This document shows, one piece after another, positions 17,462 through 27,100 of a stretch of 55,281 nucleotides of DNA. The notes below the pieces were generated by a model. It saw only the letters and a program-made list of their open reading frames with translations, was not told the origin of the DNA and did not search any database. This DNA is from DATBFX01 sp036558305. Its GTDB lineage: Bacteria > Chloroflexota > Chloroflexia > Thermomicrobiales > UBA6265. The position numbers and the translations under genes were made by a program. Each line of letters starts with the position of its first letter. The stretch's first letter is position 1. The stretch spans positions 1-55,281 of the forward strand of contig DATBFX010000005.1 of assembly GCA_036558305.1 (NCBI GenBank), read 5' to 3'.

Positions 17462-18086
17462 TTACAAGAGGTGCCCCGACGACGGATCGTAGGTGAGCCA
17501 CGCTTTGCCGATAACGTCGTCGAGGTCGACCACACCGAAGATGCGCGAGTCCGTCCTGTTCCCCCGATTGTCGCCGAGGACGTAGACCGCGCCTTCGGGC
17601 ACGGTTATTCGGTTCGCACACGCGTGCGATGCACTCGGTCATCGATCCCCGGAGGTAAGGCTCGTCCAGCCGCGTGCCATTGACGTAGACATACCCAACA
17701 TCGCGGATCTCGACCGTCTCGCCGGGCAACCCGATGACACGCTTGATGTACGGCTTCTCCGTCTCCACGGGAGGCGTGAACACGATGATGTCGCCGCGTT
17801 CGGGAGCATCGTTCGCATACGCGTCCGGATCGACCAAGACGATGCTCTGATCCTGGAGGGTCGGGAACATCGCGCTCCCAGCCACGCGGAACGCAGAGAT
17901 AACCGTACCTTGCCCGGTGGTGTAGACCGCATCGAGGCCTTCGATCCCCGCCGGTGGAGAGCCCGTCGCCTCAGCCACCTCGAATCGTGCGTCCCCGTTT
18001 GCCACACGACCTCAATCGCCGCTGGCGAAGGCGAGGGACACCAGCGCCACGACCAGACAGAATCCGACCACAACCGATCGCGCCAT
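17462..18086 (-). pseudogene. lepB: Decayed signal peptidase I (S26) gene
   Basis: An ideal ribosome site (GGAGGT) precedes ATG 18086 and a membrane anchor (SVVVGFCLVVALVSLAFA). The frame then meets an in-frame TGA at 18012-18014, after which the same frame continues as S26 sequence: SAMFPTLQDQ, YIKRVIGLPGETVEIRD, VYVNGTRLDEPYL. The canonical catalytic Ser of GxSMxPT is Ala here, whereas the general-base Lys region is kept. Near 17605-17615 the frame shifts, and the rest (VPEGAVYVLGDNR, SRIFGVVDLDDVIGKAWL) ends at TAA 17462. Three independent defects show that the gene no longer makes a working peptidase. Short secreted-protein neighbours do not compensate for it. Confidence 0.8.
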
Positions 18087-18223
18087 GTTGCACCTCCGGT
18101 GGCAGCCACTCCGCCCATTCGGTCCGCACTCGGCGACCAGAACGGTCGCCCAAGGGCGGTCGAAGACAAGAATACGGTCGCGTCGGCGCGTAGCCGCCCC
18201 GACGCCGGACCGCTTCTTGCCGC

Positions 18224-18229
18224 TATAAT
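18224..18229 (+). promoter_or_regulatory. Perfect -10 box upstream of tig
   Basis: TATAAT at 18224-18229 lies 130 bases before the trigger factor start. No good -35 hexamer stands at 16-18 bases, so promoter strength is uncertain. Confidence 0.45.
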
Positions 18230-18361
18230 CCCCCGTCATCGGCGCGGCCGAGACGGCAGCTTGTGCGCGGACCGCACGGCCGCGGTTCATCCGTCCGGGA
18301 ATGGTTCGCGGCTTCCCGCCGCCCATCCCGCCAATGCACGCCAGAAGGGACGCCACCAAGC

Positions 18362-19816
18362 GTGAAAGTCACCACCGAGCGATTGCCCGAGAGCCTGGTC
18401 CGGCTCGACATCGCCGCCGAGCCCGAGGAATCGGCGCAGGCGGTCGAGCGCGCCTACCGCCAGTTCTCCCGCGAAGTCGTCCTCCCCGGCTTCCGCAAGG
18501 GCAAGGTGCCCCGCCACATGCTGGAGCGCCTGGTCGGGCGCGAGGCCTGGGTCGAAGAGGCCAACAAGAAACTGATCGATGACCTCTACCGCCAAGCCCT
18601 CCAGCAAGAAGAGTTGATCCCGGTCGGCGATCCCGAGTTGGAACTCGTCGCCGCCGAACCGCTGGAGTTCAAGGTCACCGTCCCCGTCTACCCGACCGCC
18701 GACCCCGGCGACTACGCCGCCGTCCGCATCGAACCGGTCGACGCCTCCATCGACGAGGCGAAAGTCGACGAGGTCGTCGAAGAACTCCGCCTCAACCAGA
18801 GCCCCTGGGTCGACCCCGCCGAACCGCGGACGCCGAAAGACGGCGACCAGGTCACGGTCGACATCCACATCAAAGAGGAAGACGAAGACTTCCAACCCCC
18901 GGTCGAGGGTGCCGTCTTCGTCCTCGGCGAGAGCAACCTGATCGACGAGTTGCGCTCCGTCGTCGACGGCCTCAAGGTCGACGAATCGGGCACCACCGAG
19001 ATCACCTTCCCCGAGGAGGGCGAGAACGCCCCCGCCGACCGCCGTCGCGGCAAGACCCTCACCTACACCGTCACCCTCAAGGAGTTGAAGGAGCGCGATC
19101 TCCTCCCGCTCGACGACGACTTCGCCAAGACCTACGCCAACGCCGATTCGCTCGACGCGCTGCGCGACCGCATCCGCAACAACCTCCACGCCGAACGCAC
19201 CGGCGAGGCCCGGACCGAGGCGATCAACCGGATCATCGACCAGATCGCCGAGGGTGCCACCGTCGAGGTGCCGCAGGCGATGATCGACGACGCGGTGACG
19301 GAGGAGGTCAACCGCCTCCGCCAGCGCCTCGCCTACAGTGGCGTCCCGCTCGAAGCCTACCTGCGCCGCGCCGAGCAGACGGAGGAGGAACTGCGCGAGG
19401 AACTCCGCCCGAACGTGGCCAAGCGCCTGCGCAACTCCCTGATCCTGCGCCAGATCGCCGAGCGCGAAGGGATCGAGGTCGCCGACACCGAGCTCGAAGC
19501 TGCGATCGAAGACCAGATCGCCGAACTGCCCGCGCGCGACGAGGCGCGCGAGGTCTACCGCACCAGCGACTTCCTCCGCGCCAACCTCCGCAACGAGATC
19601 TACGACCGCCACCTGACCGACCGCCTGGTCGAGATCGCGACCGAGGGCCGCGGCGCCGTCGTCAACGGCTGGGTCGCCCCGCCGAGCGAGGAGACGGCGG
19701 AGGCGACAGAAGACGGTGTGACCGACGCCGATACCACGCCGGCCGAGACCGTGGAAGCCGATGCCGAGGGCACGACGCCCGTGGTCGCTGCCGACGAGAC
19801 CGAGTCCAGCCAATAG
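18362..19816 (+). CDS. tig: Trigger factor (ribosome-bound chaperone, PPIase)
   Basis: The 484-residue product has the N-terminal ribosome-binding domain with the signature VLPGFRKGKVPRHMLE, a middle FKBP-like domain that binds poorly conserved active-site positions, and a long helical C-terminal chaperone domain (NRIIDQIAEGATVEVPQAMI region). A Glu/Thr/Ala-rich acidic tail of about 40 residues follows. GTG 18362 gives the family start VKVTTERLPESLVRLDI. clpP and clpX follow on the same strand, the widely conserved tig-clpP-clpX order, linking co-translational folding to proteolysis. Confidence 0.95.
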   Translation: MKVTTERLPESLVRLDIAAEPEESAQAVERAYRQFSREVVLPGFRKGKVPRHMLERLVGREAWVEEANKKLIDDLYRQALQQEELIPVGDPELELVAAEPLEFKVTVPVYPTADPGDYAAVRIEPVDASIDEAKVDEVVEELRLNQSPWVDPAEPRTPKDGDQVTVDIHIKEEDEDFQPPVEGAVFVLGESNLIDELRSVVDGLKVDESGTTEITFPEEGENAPADRRRGKTLTYTVTLKELKERDLLPLDDDFAKTYANADSLDALRDRIRNNLHAERTGEARTEAINRIIDQIAEGATVEVPQAMIDDAVTEEVNRLRQRLAYSGVPLEAYLRRAEQTEEELREELRPNVAKRLRNSLILRQIAEREGIEVADTELEAAIEDQIAELPARDEAREVYRTSDFLRANLRNEIYDRHLTDRLVEIATEGRGAVVNGWVAPPSEETAEATEDGVTDADTTPAETVEADAEGTTPVVAADETESSQ

Positions 19817-19910
19817 TCGCCCGGCCGCCATGCCGCCGGTGACGAAATGGCGATTGCAGTTCCGTGCGCGACGCACGAGGATGGATCGAAACGAGCACCC
19901 TATCGAGCGC

Positions 19911-19933
19911 CGGCGGCTGGCGGCTGGCGGCTC
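19911..19933. repeat. Heptamer tandem repeat (GGCGGCT), possibly a lone arm
   Basis: Three GGCGGCT units end 11 bases before the clpP start. No matching complementary arm was found in the tig-clpP gap, so this may be half of a tandem-armed inverted repeat like that at 20604. Confidence 0.6.
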
Positions 19934-19944
19934 ACGAGGAAACC

Positions 19945-20613
19945 ATGGAAATCCCGAAGTTCGAAAACCTGGTCCCGATGGTGGTCGAGAGCACCAACCG
20001 CGGGGAGCGCGCCTTCGACATCTATTCGCGCCTGCTCAAGGACCGCATCATCTTCCTGGGCTACCCGATCGACGACCAGATCGCCAACCTCGTCATCGCC
20101 CAACTCCTCTTCCTCGCCCACGACGACCCCGAACAGGACATCAAGCTCTACATCAACTCGCCGGGCGGCGTCGTCTATTCCGGGCTGGCCATCTATGATA
20201 CGATGCAGATGATTAAGCCCGATGTGGCGACCTTTTGCGTCGGCATGGGCGCCAGCATGGCGGCCGTCCTCCTGGCGGGTGGGACGAAGGGCAAGCGGTT
20301 CGCGCTCCCCAACTCCCGCGTCATGATCCACCAGGGGTCGGCCGGTTTCCGCGGGGCGGTCCCGGACATCGAAGTCGTCGCCCGCGAAACGCTCAATCTG
20401 ACCCGGAAGCTGACCGAGATCCTGGCTCTCCACACCGGTCAGGAGTTCGAACGGGTCAAACGCGACACCGAGCGCGACTACTACATGACCGCCGACGAGG
20501 CCCTCGCCTACGGGGTGGTCGACGAGGTCCTGGAACCGCTCCACAAGATCGACCCGGTCACGATCAGCGCGAACGGGCACGAGGCGGACGGGAAAGCGAA
20601 AACGAGCCGGTAG
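19945..20613 (+). CDS. clpP: ATP-dependent Clp protease proteolytic subunit
   Basis: The 222-residue serine peptidase has its triad at Ser104 (GMGASMAAVLLAGG), His129 (VMIHQGSAG) and Asp178 (KRDTERDYY), with the exact canonical spacing of 25 and 49 residues. The segment after His is HQGSAGFRGAVPDIE rather than the usual HQPLGG, a variant in the handle region. ATG 19945 is preceded by GAGGAAA. It forms the barrel that ClpX, encoded next, feeds with unfolded substrates. Its stop codon lies inside the left arm of an inverted repeat. Confidence 0.95.
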   Translation: MEIPKFENLVPMVVESTNRGERAFDIYSRLLKDRIIFLGYPIDDQIANLVIAQLLFLAHDDPEQDIKLYINSPGGVVYSGLAIYDTMQMIKPDVATFCVGMGASMAAVLLAGGTKGKRFALPNSRVMIHQGSAGFRGAVPDIEVVARETLNLTRKLTEILALHTGQEFERVKRDTERDYYMTADEALAYGVVDEVLEPLHKIDPVTISANGHEADGKAKTSR

Positions 20614-20745
20614 CCGTTAGCCGGTAGCCGGTAGTCAACAGCCGCTAGGAGGCCATCGGCCAGCATCCGTCGGTGATTGCGTAGGTCCAACCCGCCCCAT
20701 CACCCGGCGATCTCCTACCGGCTATCGGCTACCGGCTACCGGCTC
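20604..20745. repeat. Tandem-armed inverted repeat (AGCCGGT type) between clpP and clpX
   Basis: The arms 20604-20634 and 20715-20745 match as reverse complements over 31 bases with two mismatches; units are AGCCGGT/AGCCGTT heptamers. The 80-base loop is ordinary sequence. The element fills the whole clpP-clpX gap, from the last clpP codons to 10 bases before the clpX ATG. Confidence 0.9.
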
Positions 20746-20755
20746 CGAGGACGAC

Positions 20756-22027
<1,272 letters not shown>

Positions 22028-22061
22028 CGATCGGGATCTTGTCGCAAGAGCCAAGCGATTT

Positions 22062-22087
22062 GGCCCGGGCAGTAACTTGCCCGGGCC
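22062..22087. terminator. Bidirectional terminator hairpin after clpX
   Basis: GGCCCGGGCA (22062-22071) and TGCCCGGGCC (22078-22087) form a perfect 10-bp stem with a 6-base loop, extended by GATT/AATC outside. It stands between the clpX stop and the end of the convergent PIN gene. Confidence 0.75.
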
Positions 22088-22090
22088 GAA

Positions 22091-22525
22091 TCATTCCGAC
22101 GACCCGACGACCCGGAACCCGTACTGCGCGAAGTGGCGATCGAAGGTGAACGCCAGAGTGATGCCAAGTCTGTCCATGACGGCAAAGCTCGTCGCGTCGA
22201 CGAGACTGAACGTCTTGTCTTGATACCGCCGAACGATTTCCAGCGCACGTTGCTCGTCGCCCTCTGTCACACGGACGATGAGGTCGTCACTTCGCTCGAA
22301 CCGGTCGAGCAGATCAATCGCGACGGACCGACCGGCACGGGCGAGAATCAGCGCATACGTTTCGGCGACGACGAAGTTGGTCGTGTAGAGGATCGCGCTG
22401 CGGTGCTCAAGCGCGGCCAACATTTCGAGGGCGCGGCTGTGGTTGCTGTCTACCGTAATGGCAAGTGCCGCGTAGGCGCCGGTGTCGACGAAGACGGCAG
22501 AACCCGATCGCCGCTCCGCCGTCAT
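22091..22525 (-). CDS. PIN-domain toxin (VapC-like)
   Basis: The 144-residue product has the PIN pattern VFVDTGAYAALAI (first Asp), NFVVAETYAL (conserved Glu) and KTFSLVDATSFAVMDRLG then LAFTFDRHFAQYGF (later acidic residues). ATG 22525 overlaps the stop of the upstream antitoxin-like gene by four bases, the usual TA coupling. The gene is tail-to-tail with clpX, separated by a terminator hairpin. It is predicted to be an RNase toxin; the target is unknown. Confidence 0.85.
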   Translation of the reverse strand: MTAERRSGSAVFVDTGAYAALAITVDSNHSRALEMLAALEHRSAILYTTNFVVAETYALILARAGRSVAIDLLDRFERSDDLIVRVTEGDEQRALEIVRRYQDKTFSLVDATSFAVMDRLGITLAFTFDRHFAQYGFRVVGSSE

Positions 22526-22812
22526 TCGGGGTCGTTCGTGGGCACATTGCCGTATGCATCGGCAAGGTACTTGTCGAGGTTCTCCGAGACATCCGACGGA
22601 CCGTCGTCGGCCACCAGACCGACGATTCCCCACAAAGGGCTCTCGCTCGTAAGCAGGTGACCGCGCGGTCGGCTCGACCCATTACCGACGGTTCCCACTG
22701 CGCTCGCGAGCGTCTCCATTGCCACAAAGTGATCGAGGAGGACCAGCGCGGCCTCCGCCTGCCGTTCGTCCAGACGTTCAACCAGCAGATGGATGCGTTC
22801 CTTGGCCGTCAC
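22522..22812 (-). CDS. Antitoxin-like small protein paired with the PIN toxin
   Basis: The 96-residue product begins TAKERIHLLVERLDERQAEA, a helical N-terminus seen in many small antitoxins, and ends NLDKYLADAYGNV. GTG 22812 has GGAGGAG seven bases upstream. The ATGA overlap with the PIN gene and a shared strand give the role by context. A paralogue lies just upstream (22875-23207) with a matching C-terminal block. No DNA-binding fold was recognised with certainty. Confidence 0.7.
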   Translation of the reverse strand: MTAKERIHLLVERLDERQAEAALVLLDHFVAMETLASAVGTVGNGSSRPRGHLLTSESPLWGIVGLVADDGPSDVSENLDKYLADAYGNVPTNDPE

Positions 22813-22874
22813 AATCGAGCTCCTCCGCACTTCGCGAGTCTATCGCACCTGCCGACGCCGACGTTCAAACGCGC

Positions 22875-23207
22875 CTACGATCGGTTTCGGGGGCCAAAGG
22901 GGCGTCCATCGTCCTCGTGGAGATCCGCGTACGTCTCGGCAAGATACTTGTCGTGATTCGCCGCAACATCGGTCGGACCGTCGGCCTCGTCGGTGACAAG
23001 GCTGACGATGTTCCAGCGCGGATCGTCGTCAGACGTTGGCCGGCCGATCTTAAGGAACTCAACGGGCGGGTCCATCGACGCCGGTGTCGGACCGGCATCC
23101 GGCTGCTCCGTCGCGCCAATGACGAGTCGCACGTAATCGAGCACCGCGATCGCCCGCTGATCGTCAAGCGTATCTACCAAGTCCTGGATTTCCTCTTTCA
23201 CCGTCAT
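22875..23207 (-). CDS. Orphan antitoxin-like small protein
   Basis: The 110-residue product resembles its downstream neighbour: TVKEEIQDLVDTLDDQRAIA at the start and NHDKYLAETYADL at the end, with a conserved WNIVSLVTDEADGPTDV centre against WGIVGLVADDGPSDV. ATG 23207 is preceded by GAGGAGCG. No toxin gene follows it directly; the next gene is the second antitoxin. It may be a duplicate whose toxin was lost, or an extra regulator of the same toxin. Confidence 0.65.
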   Translation of the reverse strand: MTVKEEIQDLVDTLDDQRAIAVLDYVRLVIGATEQPDAGPTPASMDPPVEFLKIGRPTSDDDPRWNIVSLVTDEADGPTDVAANHDKYLAETYADLHEDDGRPFGPRNRS

Positions 23208-23399
23208 GCCGCGCTCCTCAACGATGCACTCCCGATTGAACCAGGAACGAAGTTGCAAGGGCAGTCCGGTTTCAAACAGTCCGAATTCCCAAGGTGGCCC
23301 CAGACCCCTCGGCGGTAATTACCTCACGGCCACAGTCTAATGCGGATCACCGATGCGAAGCCAGGATGATAGGTTTTTCGCTCATAGGGCACTGGAAGC

Positions 23400-23605
23400 G
23401 ACCGCCAAGCAAGCCGAGGAACGCAAAACCGGCGCCCGCGGGCTCCGCACCACCATCGAGGAGATCCTCCTCGACGTCATGTACGAGATCCCCTCCCTCG
23501 ACAACGTCCGCAAGTGCATCGTCGACGAAAACGTCATCCGCAACCGGTCGAGGCCGCTGCTGATGACGGTGGGGGATCAGAAGATCGCGTACGCGGAGTC
23601 GGCGT
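23400..23605 (+). pseudogene. Displaced copy of the last 206 bp of clpX
   Basis: The segment matches clpX 21820-22025 over 206 bases without gaps and with only seven mismatches; five are silent and two change the protein (Val to Ile, Pro to Ala). The clpX stop codon TAG has become TGG here. The match starts and ends abruptly, and the fragment has no start. It is separated from clpX by the PIN/antitoxin insert. The copy reads on the same strand as clpX, so the two are direct repeats. Confidence 0.95.
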
Positions 23606-23704
23606 GGAGACCGACACACCAACCATGTACGCTGGGTGAGTGTATCGTTCAGCCGAGCCGATCGATCGGATCGGTGGTGGTAACCGTGGTCACCGGACCG
23701 AGCC

Positions 23705-24085
23705 ATGCCCCTTCCCCGCTTCCTTCCCGCCGTCAACCGCCGGGTCAAGAATCCCGTCGCCCGCCGCTTCGCCGGCCGCATCCCGCCGTTCGCGATCGTC
23801 GTCCACAAGGGGCGGCGGTCGGGCAACGAGTACCGGACGCCGATCATGGCCTTCCCCTCGCCCACCGGGTTCGCGATCGCGCTGACCTACGGCCCCGAAA
23901 CCGATTGGGTCCGCAACGTCCTCGCCGCCGGCACCTGCACACTGGAGTACCGCGGCGACGAGCTGCCGCTCACCGATCCCCGGCTTGTCCACGCGGCGGA
24001 GGTTCGGGCTGTCCTGCCCGCCGTCATTCGGTATATCCTTAGACTGATGAGGGTTGACGATTACCTTCTGATGAACCGGACATAA
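23705..24085 (+). CDS. Ddn-like nitroreductase family protein (F420 type)
   Basis: The 126-residue product has VVHKGRRSGNEYRTPIMAFP, the hallmark (HxGRxSGxxRxTP) of the split beta-barrel deazaflavin-dependent nitroreductase family, and DWVRNVLAAGTCTLEY in its second half. It likely binds F420 and reduces an unknown small molecule. ATG 23705 gives the family start. It lies directly after the clpX fragment, so it is presumably the gene that followed clpX before the TA insert. Confidence 0.8.
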   Translation: MPLPRFLPAVNRRVKNPVARRFAGRIPPFAIVVHKGRRSGNEYRTPIMAFPSPTGFAIALTYGPETDWVRNVLAAGTCTLEYRGDELPLTDPRLVHAAEVRAVLPAVIRYILRLMRVDDYLLMNRT

Positions 24086-24167
24086 GCGTGGTTGAACTCC
24101 CGCGCGCTACCATCTGCTTGACGAGACCGGATGACGCCCGGAACCGCCAATCGCTCACCGACGGACG

Positions 24168-27100
24168 ATGACCGAGCAACGCAACCCACCGGCCGCGACT
24201 CCCGCTGCCCCGCGCGGCACCCCGCTCCGTGCGCGGCTGCGGGTACCGATCTCCGCCTTCCAGCGCAACACCGTCCGGGCAGCGGCGACCCCGTTCCTGT
24301 TGCGTTTGCGTACCGTGGACGACCGCCTCTTGATCGAGGCCACCGGACCGGCGGGGCGCGCCGAGGCGACTTCGCCGCTGCCGGCCGTCGAGGCGGTGCC
24401 ACGGGAGGTCGCCGCGGGCGATACCCGCCCCTGGAAAATCGCCTGCCGCACGGGGGAGCGCCTCTACGCCGCCGCCTTCCCGCCGCCGATCGACCAACTC
24501 TTCGCGGCGAGTCTGCGGCAGGCGGTCGACGACCCGCTGCCGGTCGTCCTCCAGATCGAAGGCGACGACCTCGCCGCCCTACCCTGGGAACTGCTGCGCG
24601 ATCCCGAGCGCGAGCGCTTCCTCGCCCTTTCCCCGCGGACGCCGCTCAGCCGGGTCACCGCCCAACCGCGCACCTTCGCGGGCACGTCGATCGAGCGCGG
24701 CAACCTCCGCGTCACCCTCCTCGCCGACAGCGTCGAGGAAGCGGCCCTCGCCGTCACCAACGCCGTCGGCGCCGACGCCCGCGTCGACGTGGGTGTCAAC
24801 GACCATGTCGCGACCGGCTCCCGTCCCCACGTATTGCTCGTGGCGGAGCGCGGCGGGACCACGCCGACGGTGCCATCCGGGACGCCGCTCGTCGTGGTCG
24901 CGGGCAACGGCGCGACCCCGCCGGCGCGACCCCGCGGCGACCGAGCCGATCTCCTCGTGCCGGGGACGATGCGGGAGGAGGCGCGGGTCACCTTTGCCGC
25001 CAAACTCGCCGGGGCGCTGGCGGACGGACAGCCGCTCGACGCCGCCGTCGCCGTCGCCCGCCGCGCCGTCGCCGACGAGCACTCGGTCGTCGCCCTCGAT
25101 TGGGCGGAACCGGTGTTGGTCGCCCAGGTGCCGTCGTTGCCGTTGGTGGTGCCGGCGCGGAGCGCGGCGGTCGCCGCCGGGGCGGAGGTCGCCGCCCGGA
25201 CGGTCGGCTGGTTTCGCGACGCCCTGACCGGGTCGGTCTCCGCCGTGCTCTTCTTGATCGCCGGGTTGCTGGTCTACCGGCTCGGCTTCAGCACCTCGAA
25301 TTCGATCTCGCTCGATCTGCTCTCGCCCTACGATCTCTTTTCCACCTTCAAGGGCTTTGTCCTCGCCCTGTCGACCCAGCAGGACAACGTGCTGCTGGTC
25401 GTCGCCGGCATCCTGGTCGCGCTGACGGCCGTCGTCTGCGCGCTCTGGTTGCGCAACCGCCGGATCGATCCGGAGGAGCAACCGGGGCTGGCCGCGCGCC
25501 TCGCCGGGCCGTTCACCGGTGTCCGCGCCCTGTCGTTCCTGGCGATGGCGACGCTGACGATCGCCGGCGCCTACGCCTATCAGCAGTACCTCTGGCGGGT
25601 CGTGCTGCCGATCCCGAAAGGCGCGCTCGGAATCGCGGTCACGCGGGAGGCGGCCGCCGCGTCGATCCAGGACGATCTCGCGGGTGTTCTCTACTCCCAG
25701 GGGCAAACGGGGCGCATCGTCGTGCGCGATTTGCCGGTCGCGTTCAACGCGAGCGACACCGATAAGGCCCGCAAACTCGGGAAGCGGATCGGCGCCAAGG
25801 CCGTCCTGATCTACCGGGAGTTCGACCACGGCGACGGCGGCAAGCAGTACGGCGCCTACGTCGTGTTCACCGACCCCAGCGCCGGCCTGACGATCGGGAC
25901 GGCGCCAGACGCGTCCGGCGGCGGCAATCAGACGGACGCCTCCAGCACCAACGGCGATCTCGTCCAGGTGCGGGAGGGGGTCGAGATTCCCGCGTTGCGG
26001 ACCGATACGGTGAGCGAGCTCGTCTCGGCCTCGGCCGGGGTGATTGCCTACGACGAGAACCGGCTGCGCGAGGCGATCACGCTCTTCCAACAGGCCCTCC
26101 CCACGGACCCGAGCGCCCCGAACACGGGGATGATCAACTTTTACCTCGGCGATTCGCTTCGCCTGGACGCCCAGGACGAACTGGCCGAGGCCGCCTTCGA
26201 GCGCGCAATCGCCTACTTCGAGACCCGGCGCAACGCCGCCGTCCCCCTTTCTCCCCAGGACGAACTCATCCTCGTCAAGTCCTACTACTCCCGCGGTTGG
26301 ATCGCGGGCGACACCGACGCCGAGGGGTACGACAAGGCGATCGAGTGGTACAGCAAGGCGTTGCCCCTGCACGACGAATTGCTCGCCCACTCGGACCAGC
26401 TCGACCGACCGGCGTCCGTGCGGGCCATCTTCGCCCGCGTCTACACGCACCTGGCCGAAGCCAATCGCCGCCTCGATCGCCCCGACCAGCAACAGATCTG
26501 GGAGCATCGGGCAACCGAGGAACTCGATGCCCTGGCGCGGGAGGCGCCGCCCAACGACCCGTCGTTCATGGCGCAGGAGGCCGGTTCCCGCTTCTTCATC
26601 GGCGACTGCACGGGCGCCCAAGCGGCAGTGCAAAAGATCCTAGCGATCGATCCCAACAACCGCGACGCGCTGCTCAATGCCGGGACGATCGCGATGTTCC
26701 AGAACCGCCCCGATTTGGCGGCCGCGGCCTGGCAGCAGATCCTGGCGGCGCACCCCGACGACGCCCTGGCGCGCGAGAGCCTGGCCAACCTGATGATGGC
26801 CCGTGCCCTCGGCAACGGCCGGTTCTTCGAGTCGACATACGTGGAACAGGCCGAGGCGCTCCGCCGCGAAATCCTCGCCATCGATCCCGCCAACGAGCGG
26901 GCGCACAAGGAGATCGCCGATGCCGCCGTATTTCGGGCGACGGACTCCTTGCTCGATTCCACGGCGCTCGCCCAGGGCGACGATCTGACGGTCGACAAGA
27001 GCCAGGCCCTGTGGCATGCCGATCCGGAACGGCGGGCGGCGGCGATCGCCGCCCGCGACGTCGTCATCCAAGAGCGCCGCATCCTGGCGACCGAGTTCCA

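Noticed and set aside
17283..18005. Functional 240-residue signal peptidase
   Set aside because: The frame lacks the membrane anchor, the catalytic Ser is Ala and the last third is out of frame, so it is listed as a pseudogene.
18287..19876. 529-codon minus-strand frame opposite trigger factor
   Set aside because: It mirrors the codons of tig (Asp/Val/Leu-rich shadow) and has no family match or ribosome site.
23400..24042. Fusion protein made of the ClpX tail and downstream sequence
   Set aside because: The open frame exists because the stop became TGG, but there is no ribosome site, and it overlaps the Ddn-like gene in another frame; the fragment is best read as displaced DNA.
24579..26633. 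Long open frame on the minus strand opposite the CHAT/TPR gene
   Set aside because: It is a GC-driven shadow with Arg/Gly/Asp-rich composition, no ribosome site and no recognisable domain, whereas the plus strand has clear membrane and repeat structure.
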